64,000 nt of DNA, from assembly GCF_025685685.1 (NCBI RefSeq), contig NZ_JAGSYH010000012.1:43428-107427 (forward strand), given 5' to 3'. Below, in pieces: positions 58,916-64,000 of the stretch; the stretch's first letter is position 1; every line of letters starts with the position of its first letter. The stretch is from Acidicapsa dinghuensis. GTDB lineage: Bacteria > Acidobacteriota > Terriglobia > Terriglobales > Acidobacteriaceae. Made by a program: the position numbers and the translations under genes. A model generated the notes under the pieces. That model searched no databases. It was given only the letters and a program-made list of their open reading frames with translations, and was not told the DNA's origin.

Positions 58916-61015
58916 ATGTCTTCGCAATCCATGCCGTCATCGATTTCTGCTCAAGACCTCGACTCCATCCTTCGCGAAGACCGCATCTTCCCCCCGCCGC
59001 CCGAATTCTCCTCCACTGCCCACATCAAGTCCCTCGCCGAATACGAATCCCTCTACAACCGCTCCATCGCCGATCCCGAATCCTTCTGGGCCGAGGCCGC
59101 CCGCAATCTCCACTGGTTTCAGCCCTGGACCAAGACCCTCGACTGGAACCTCCCCTGGGCCAAATGGTTCGTCAACGGCAAGCTCAATCTCTGCTCCAAC
59201 TGCGTAGACCGCCACGCCCTCGGCGACAACGCCGAAAAGACCGCCATCATCTGGGAAGCAGAGCCTATAGGTGAAGACGGACAGCCCGAGATCCGCACCC
59301 TCACCTACGCCCAGCTCCATCGCGAAGTCCAGCGCTTCGCCAACGCCCTTAAATCCCTCGGTATCCAGAAAGGCGACCGCGTCGCCATCTACATGGGCAT
59401 GACCCCCGAGCTTGCCATCGCCTTGCTGGCCTGCGCGAGAATCGGCGCCGTCCACAACGTAATCTTCGGCGGATTCGCCGCCCACGCCATCGCCGACCGC
59501 GTCAACGACTCCCAGTGCGTCGCCATCCTCACCCAGGACAGCAGCTACCGCCGCGGCTCCGAAGTTCCCCTCAAGCGCACTGTCGACGAAGCCCTCGCCA
59601 ACACCCCATCCGTCAAGCACGTCGTCGTCCTCAAGCGCAGCGGCACGCCCGTCAACATGCAGCCCGGCCGCGACTGGTGGTGGCACGACCTCGTCGCCTC
59701 ATCCCGCCCCATCTGCCCCGCCGAGCCAATGGACTCCGAAGATCCGCTCTACATCCTCTACACCAGCGGAACCACCGGCAAACCCAAAGGCCTCGTCCAC
59801 ACCACGGGCGGATACTCGGTAGGCACTTACCTAACCACCAGGTATTGCTTCGACCTCGACAATCCCAACCACCCAAACGACGTCTTCTGGTGCACCGCCG
59901 ACATCGGCTGGGTCACCGGCCACTCCTACGTCGTCTACGGCCCCCTCCAGAACGGCGCCACCGTCCTCATGTACGAGGGCGCGCCCAACTACCCCGGCTG
60001 CGACCGTTTCTGGGACATCATTGATCGCCACAAAGTCACCATCTTCTACACCGCCCCCACCGCCATCCGCGCCTTCATCAAGTGGGGCAATGAACACGTA
60101 GAAAAGCACTCCCTCGCATCCCTCCGCCTCCTCGGCACCGTCGGCGAGCCCATCAATCCCGAGGCATGGATGTGGTACCGAGAAAAGATCGGCCATAACC
60201 GCTGCCCCATCGTCGACACCTGGTGGCAAACCGAAACGGGCGGCATCATGATCGCGCCCATCCCCGGCGCGGTCCCCACCAAACCCGGCTCCGCCACCCG
60301 CCCCTTCTTCGGAATCCAGCCGGAAGTCGTCACTCCCGAGGGCAAACCCGTACCCAAAGGCTCCGGCGGCCTCCTCGTCATCCGCAAGCCTTGGCCCTCT
60401 ATGGCCCGCACCGTCTGGGGAGACCCCGAGCGCTACCAGAAAACCTACTGGTCCGACGTCCCCGGCAGCTACTTCACTGGCGACGGAGCCCGCCAGGACG
60501 CCGACGGCTACTACTGGCTAATGGGTCGCGTAGACGACGTCCTAAACGTCTCAGGCCACCGCTTAGGCACCATGGAAGTAGAGTCAGCATTAGTAGCCCA
60601 CCCCAAAGTGGCCGAAGCCGCAGTAGTAGGCCGCCCCGACGATTTAAAGGGACAAGCAGTAGTAGCCTTCGTAACTCTCGAAGGCCACGTAGCCGCAAGT
60701 TACGCCAAAGCCGAGTCGTCCTCAGCAGCCGACCACGGCTCTGCTACTCCTGCGTCCTCTGCGGATTCTGCTGCCCCGGCTAACTCGCTCGAGTCCCTAA
60801 AGGATGAGCTAAAGAAGTGGGTAGCCAAAGAAATCGGCCCCATAGCCCGCCCAGACGACATAAGATTTACCGACGCCCTGCCCAAAACAAGAAGCGGCAA
60901 AATCATGCGCCGCCTGCTTAGAGAACTAGCCACCCACGGCGAAATCAAAGGCGACACCACCACCTTGGAAGACTTCCAGGTAATAGCCAAACTCCGCGAA
61001 TCCGACGAGGGCTAG
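58916..61015 (+). CDS. acs: Acetyl-CoA synthetase (AMP-forming)
   Basis: Acs activates acetate through acetyl-AMP. The 699-residue protein contains YTSGTTGKPKGLVHTTGGY (AMP/phosphate loop), DTWWQTETGGIMIAPIPGA, the hinge region DGYYWLMGRVDDVLNVSGHRL, and the C-terminal PKTRSGKIMRRLLR with the Lys usually controlled by acetylation. Between FVTLEG and ELKKWVAKEIGPIA there is an Ala/Ser-rich insertion of about 40 residues that lengthens the protein over the usual 650. The gene is single, with 133 nt upstream. Confidence 0.95.
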   Translation: MSSQSMPSSISAQDLDSILREDRIFPPPPEFSSTAHIKSLAEYESLYNRSIADPESFWAEAARNLHWFQPWTKTLDWNLPWAKWFVNGKLNLCSNCVDRHALGDNAEKTAIIWEAEPIGEDGQPEIRTLTYAQLHREVQRFANALKSLGIQKGDRVAIYMGMTPELAIALLACARIGAVHNVIFGGFAAHAIADRVNDSQCVAILTQDSSYRRGSEVPLKRTVDEALANTPSVKHVVVLKRSGTPVNMQPGRDWWWHDLVASSRPICPAEPMDSEDPLYILYTSGTTGKPKGLVHTTGGYSVGTYLTTRYCFDLDNPNHPNDVFWCTADIGWVTGHSYVVYGPLQNGATVLMYEGAPNYPGCDRFWDIIDRHKVTIFYTAPTAIRAFIKWGNEHVEKHSLASLRLLGTVGEPINPEAWMWYREKIGHNRCPIVDTWWQTETGGIMIAPIPGAVPTKPGSATRPFFGIQPEVVTPEGKPVPKGSGGLLVIRKPWPSMARTVWGDPERYQKTYWSDVPGSYFTGDGARQDADGYYWLMGRVDDVLNVSGHRLGTMEVESALVAHPKVAEAAVVGRPDDLKGQAVVAFVTLEGHVAASYAKAESSSAADHGSATPASSADSAAPANSLESLKDELKKWVAKEIGPIARPDDIRFTDALPKTRSGKIMRRLLRELATHGEIKGDTTTLEDFQVIAKLRESDEG

Positions 61016-61291
61016 TCTGTCCCGACATTTCCTTCAGGTGTTCTTCTAGCAATTAACCATTCGCGGCGGCTGTTTTTCAGCTTTTAGGTTTTGTGCCTCT
61101 AAAACTGTCCGGTAACATTAAATTTTAGAAAAAATCTTTTGCTTGCACCTCCAGCGCAGTAAAATGGCTAAGCAATTTACCGTCCATCTTTATCAGTCCG
61201 ATAGCATGTGCAATTTGGCTAGGCGAATGCGTCCTTGGTCATAATTTCACGCGTTCGCAGCAGTTTCGCGAAAGATGGCTATTAAAAGGAA

Positions 61292-63871
61292 ATGGCCGTG
61301 AAGCATTGTATTTGTTTGTTTCGCCTTCTGGTTAAACTGATGTTGTCATCTCGTTCTAAGGACCCATTTGCAAAGTTATGGAGAAGACAACAGATACTTA
61401 CCTCATCTTCCACAGTTCTTCTAATTTCTATGAGCTTTGGCGTTGCCTTTTCAGTTCAAGCTCAAACAAACGAGTGGACATGGATGGGAGGCAGCAATAC
61501 AGATAACAAGGGCTCGCATGGCGTCTATGGAACCTTGGGCGTACCTGCAGCTCTGAATAGTCCATCAGGACGCTCGTTTGGTGTGAAATGGACTGACAGC
61601 GACGGTCACTTCTGGCTCTTTGGAGGACTGGGTTCCGATGCCGTCGGGACTCAGGGATTCTTGAATGACCTATGGGAATACGACCCCTCAGCGCATGACT
61701 GGGCATGGATGGGAGGCAGCAGCAACATAGGCGCCACCTGCATCCAGATTACGAGTCAGACCTTCTGCGGTGAATCTGGAGTGTATGGAACACTAGGAGC
61801 ACCAGCCTCAGGAAATGCTCCTGGAGGCCGAGAATGGGCAACGAGTTGGAGTGATTACAGCGGCCACCTATGGCTCTTTGGGGGTTGGGGTTTCGACTCC
61901 GCCGGTACTCTCGGCTTTCTCAATGATCTGTGGGAGTTTGATCCGACGAGCAAGCAATGGACGTGGATGGGAGGAAGCAGCACCGTCCCTTCACTTTTCG
62001 ACGGCGAGCCCGGTATATATGGAACGCTGGGAACGCCCGCCTCTACAAATATCCCCGGCGCCCGCTATGAGACAGCGAGCTGGACCGATCACGACGGAAA
62101 TTTCTGGCTCTTTGGAGGAGTCGGTTATAACGGCACCGATATTCAGTGCTACTTGAATGATCTATGGGAATACAGTCCAACCACTCATGAGTGGACATGG
62201 AAAAGCGGTAGCAGTTCCGGGGAGAGTCCCTCATGGGGGCTTTCAGGAATCTATGGAACCATGGGCAAACCGGCAGCGGACAATGTTCCGGGATCCAGAC
62301 AGTCGCCAATGAGCTGGACTGACGGCAACGGCAATCTTTGGCTTTTTGGAGGTTATGCCTTCGATGTAGATCAAAATCCGAGCCTCGCGAACGATCTATG
62401 GGAATTCAACATCTCCACAAACCAGTGGGCATGGATGAATGGATATGAATACTCGGGAATTATCGGAAGCTACGGAACGCTGGGGGAAGCTTCCTCCGGA
62501 AACGTGCCCGGGCCGCGCACCAGCGGGGCCACCTGGACGGACACCAAAGGCAATATCTGGCTCTCCGGAGGCTCGGGCTCCGCTGGAACCCTGAATACGG
62601 GCGCTCTGAACGATCTATGGCAATTCTCCCCCTCTACCAATGAGTGGACCTGGATGGGAGGTGCCGACGACCTCGGCATTAACGGATTCAAGCCCGGCGT
62701 ATATGGGACGCTAGGCACGCCTGCGGCAACCAACATTCCCGGCAGCCGCGCAGGAGCTTTTAGTTGGATCGACACGAATGGCGATCTCTGGCTCTTCAGC
62801 GGCGCTGCATATGACGCGAATGGAGATCTCGGAGGGCCGAATGATCTATGGAAATATGGGCTTTCGGCAGGGTCACCATTGACGGAGGCACCTATGTTTA
62901 GCGTGCCATCAGGTACATATTCAGCGGAACAGACAGTAACGATCACGGACACAACAGCCGACTCTAGCATCTACTTCACTACGGATGGCTCGACGCCCAC
63001 GACCAAATCGATGGTTTATAGCGGCCCGATCGGTGTCTCATCGAGTGAAACCATCGCGGCCATTGCCATCGCGCCTGGCTACAGCAGCAGTGTGATCGCG
63101 TTGGCTACTTACACGCTCCCGTCAACCAATCCTGCTGCCACCCCGGAAATCAGTCCAGCTTCTGGAACCTACACTGCAGCGCAGTCGGTTTCGATCAGTG
63201 ATGTAACGTCGAATGCATCGATTTATTACACAATCGACGGAACCATTCCAACTACCGCTTCTACGCTGTACACAGGACCTATTTCGGTCAATTCATCGGA
63301 AACCATAGAAGCCATTGCTGTGGCCAGCGGATATGCCAATAGCCCAGTAGCTACTGCACAATATGTAATTAACCTTCCTCCGCCCACTTTCAGCCTGACT
63401 GCGTCGTTGTCTTCACTTACTGTAAAGTCTGGGGGAAGTGGCATAGTAATTCTCACTGCGACGCCTCAGAATGGTTTTAGCGCCCCAATTAACTTCTCCT
63501 GTTCGGGGCTGCCTGCGGGTGCCACTTGTAGTTTTGATCCAACGAGTGTAACGCCATCTGGAGGCGCAACTACGACTCAACTTACATTCAATACTTCTCC
63601 GCAATCTGCAAGCTCCAGTCGCTTATTTGCGCGAGAAAGCATCGCGCTCACTGCTGTTCTTTGCCTCTTTGGTGTAAAACGTCGCAGTCGTGTCTATACA
63701 TGGCTTGTTGTTATAGCGGTTGCTGGAGGTATGATGTTGTTTTCCGGTTGCGGTGGTGGGGGTTCATCAGGATCTGGTTCAACTTCAACGCCTATCACAT
63801 CCTCCGTTACCGTAACTGCGACCTCAGGTTCAATCCAGCAGACAGTACGTATTTCGCTGACCGAAGATTAG
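61292..63871 (+). CDS. Large kelch-like surface protein with chitobiase-C-like and Ig-like domains
   Basis: The 859-residue protein has a leader around 37-58 (SSSTVLLISMSFGVAFSVQA); the exact start is uncertain because AAAGGA lies very close to the ATG. Kelch-type repeats follow to about 525, each with WTWMGGS, GVYGTLG and DLWEY. Two CHB_HEX_C-like units span about 530-700 (SIYFTTDGSTPTT). An Ig-like domain follows (about 705-775, FSLTASLSSLTVKSGGSG), then a hydrophobic segment with FSGCGGGG. It is related in module content to the protein at 52676. It ends 18 nt before the transposase stop. The 276-nt upstream gap is AT-rich and has a promoter-like TTTGCT-N16-TAAAAT. Confidence 0.72.
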   Translation: MAVKHCICLFRLLVKLMLSSRSKDPFAKLWRRQQILTSSSTVLLISMSFGVAFSVQAQTNEWTWMGGSNTDNKGSHGVYGTLGVPAALNSPSGRSFGVKWTDSDGHFWLFGGLGSDAVGTQGFLNDLWEYDPSAHDWAWMGGSSNIGATCIQITSQTFCGESGVYGTLGAPASGNAPGGREWATSWSDYSGHLWLFGGWGFDSAGTLGFLNDLWEFDPTSKQWTWMGGSSTVPSLFDGEPGIYGTLGTPASTNIPGARYETASWTDHDGNFWLFGGVGYNGTDIQCYLNDLWEYSPTTHEWTWKSGSSSGESPSWGLSGIYGTMGKPAADNVPGSRQSPMSWTDGNGNLWLFGGYAFDVDQNPSLANDLWEFNISTNQWAWMNGYEYSGIIGSYGTLGEASSGNVPGPRTSGATWTDTKGNIWLSGGSGSAGTLNTGALNDLWQFSPSTNEWTWMGGADDLGINGFKPGVYGTLGTPAATNIPGSRAGAFSWIDTNGDLWLFSGAAYDANGDLGGPNDLWKYGLSAGSPLTEAPMFSVPSGTYSAEQTVTITDTTADSSIYFTTDGSTPTTKSMVYSGPIGVSSSETIAAIAIAPGYSSSVIALATYTLPSTNPAATPEISPASGTYTAAQSVSISDVTSNASIYYTIDGTIPTTASTLYTGPISVNSSETIEAIAVASGYANSPVATAQYVINLPPPTFSLTASLSSLTVKSGGSGIVILTATPQNGFSAPINFSCSGLPAGATCSFDPTSVTPSGGATTTQLTFNTSPQSASSSRLFARESIALTAVLCLFGVKRRSRVYTWLVVIAVAGGMMLFSGCGGGGSSGSGSTSTPITSSVTVTATSGSIQQTVRISLTED

Positions 63872-64000
63872 GCGGGTGTCTGTAGAAGCTCAAGAGGTTG
63901 TTCCATCGGCGAGCGGTATCTCGGAGCGGCTGATGGGCGGGTTGTAGTTGAGGCTACCATGAGGTCTTTCGTGGTTGTAGTAGTGAGTCCATGGCTGCAG
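63872..64000 (-). mobile_element. Insertion sequence, 3' end (continues beyond the window)
   Basis: This stretch runs from the end of the kelch protein gene to the window edge and contains the end of a transposase gene. TGTCTGTAGAAGCTC near 63877-63891 could be its terminal inverted repeat, but the other end is not visible. Confidence 0.6.
63890..64000 (-). CDS. IS transposase, integrase-core C-terminal fragment
   Basis: Read from the window edge to TGA at 63890-63892, the frame gives HYYNHERPHGSLNYNPPISR and a short tail. This is the C-terminal signature of the DDE integrase core of IS3/IS481-like transposases (W-x-x-x-Y-N-x-x-R-P-H-x-S-L). The 5' part lies outside the window, so length and intactness are unknown. 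Confidence 0.85.
   Translation of the reverse strand: MQPWTHYYNHERPHGSLNYNPPISRSEIPLADGTTS

Overview
The window (about 58-60 percent GC by eye, C-ending codons preferred) looks like the chromosome of an Acidobacteriota member, probably the Acidobacteriaceae/Terriglobales group. This rests on gene style: large secreted proteins with chitobiase-C-like repeats, kelch and FG-GAP propellers, a GH35/DUF5597 enzyme, TonB, KdsD (so a Gram-negative LPS-type envelope), and palindromic repeats of the GGGGCTTCAGCCCC type. No rRNA, tRNA, CRISPR array, plasmid or phage genes were seen.

Layout. 1-3826: two-component pair on the minus strand (a large hybrid kinase followed by a response regulator cut by the window edge). 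4104-5621: secreted S1/P1 nuclease convergent with a DUF2062 membrane protein. 5897-10682: a compact minus-strand nucleoside salvage operon (cdd, deoA, nupC, punA, udk). 10929-16215: a chemosensory operon cheA-cheW-cheY-cheB-cheR preceded by a near-consensus sigma-28 promoter. 16303-21516: a giant Lhr-type helicase carrying three palindromic elements in frame. 21539-28805: Nei-type glycosylase, GlcG-like protein, PBP1-type peptidoglycan synthase, ProS and three small membrane proteins. 28991-30625: GH35-like enzyme. 30633-33722: a foreign-looking block with an orphan PstS-like binding protein, an MFS permease and short gene remnants on both sides. 33819-36748: KdsD, a TlpA plus free-standing DsbD-alpha pair, and an outer-membrane barrel. 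36943-39906: degenerate M48-like protein and TonB. 40532-47540: galE, a GNAT acetyltransferase, a toroidal glycosidase, serB, and metE behind a cobalamin riboswitch. 47936-52472: a GH1 protein with an altered catalytic site, an aldo/keto reductase divergent from a TetR regulator, and an FG-GAP protein. 52676-63871: large surface proteins around a zinc phospholipase C-like protein, a LolA-like protein and acs. 63890-64000: the 3' end of an insertion-sequence transposase.

How the parts work together. The salvage operon imports nucleosides and splits, deaminates or rephosphorylates them. The che genes form a nearly complete signalling core (only receptors are missing), and the sigma-28 site ties them to the motility regulon. 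The riboswitch makes the B12-independent methionine synthase respond to B12. TlpA plus DsbD-alpha would reduce periplasmic disulfides, and several secreted hydrolases and lectin-like proteins fit a soil polymer-degrading lifestyle.

Most worth a second look: two 24-codon palindromic elements read in the same frame inside the helicase gene, the GH1 protein with Met instead of the acid/base Glu, the M48-like protein with MELAH instead of HExxH, the PstS-MFS pair, a long inverted repeat at the end of udk, and a rich regulatory region between tonB and galE.
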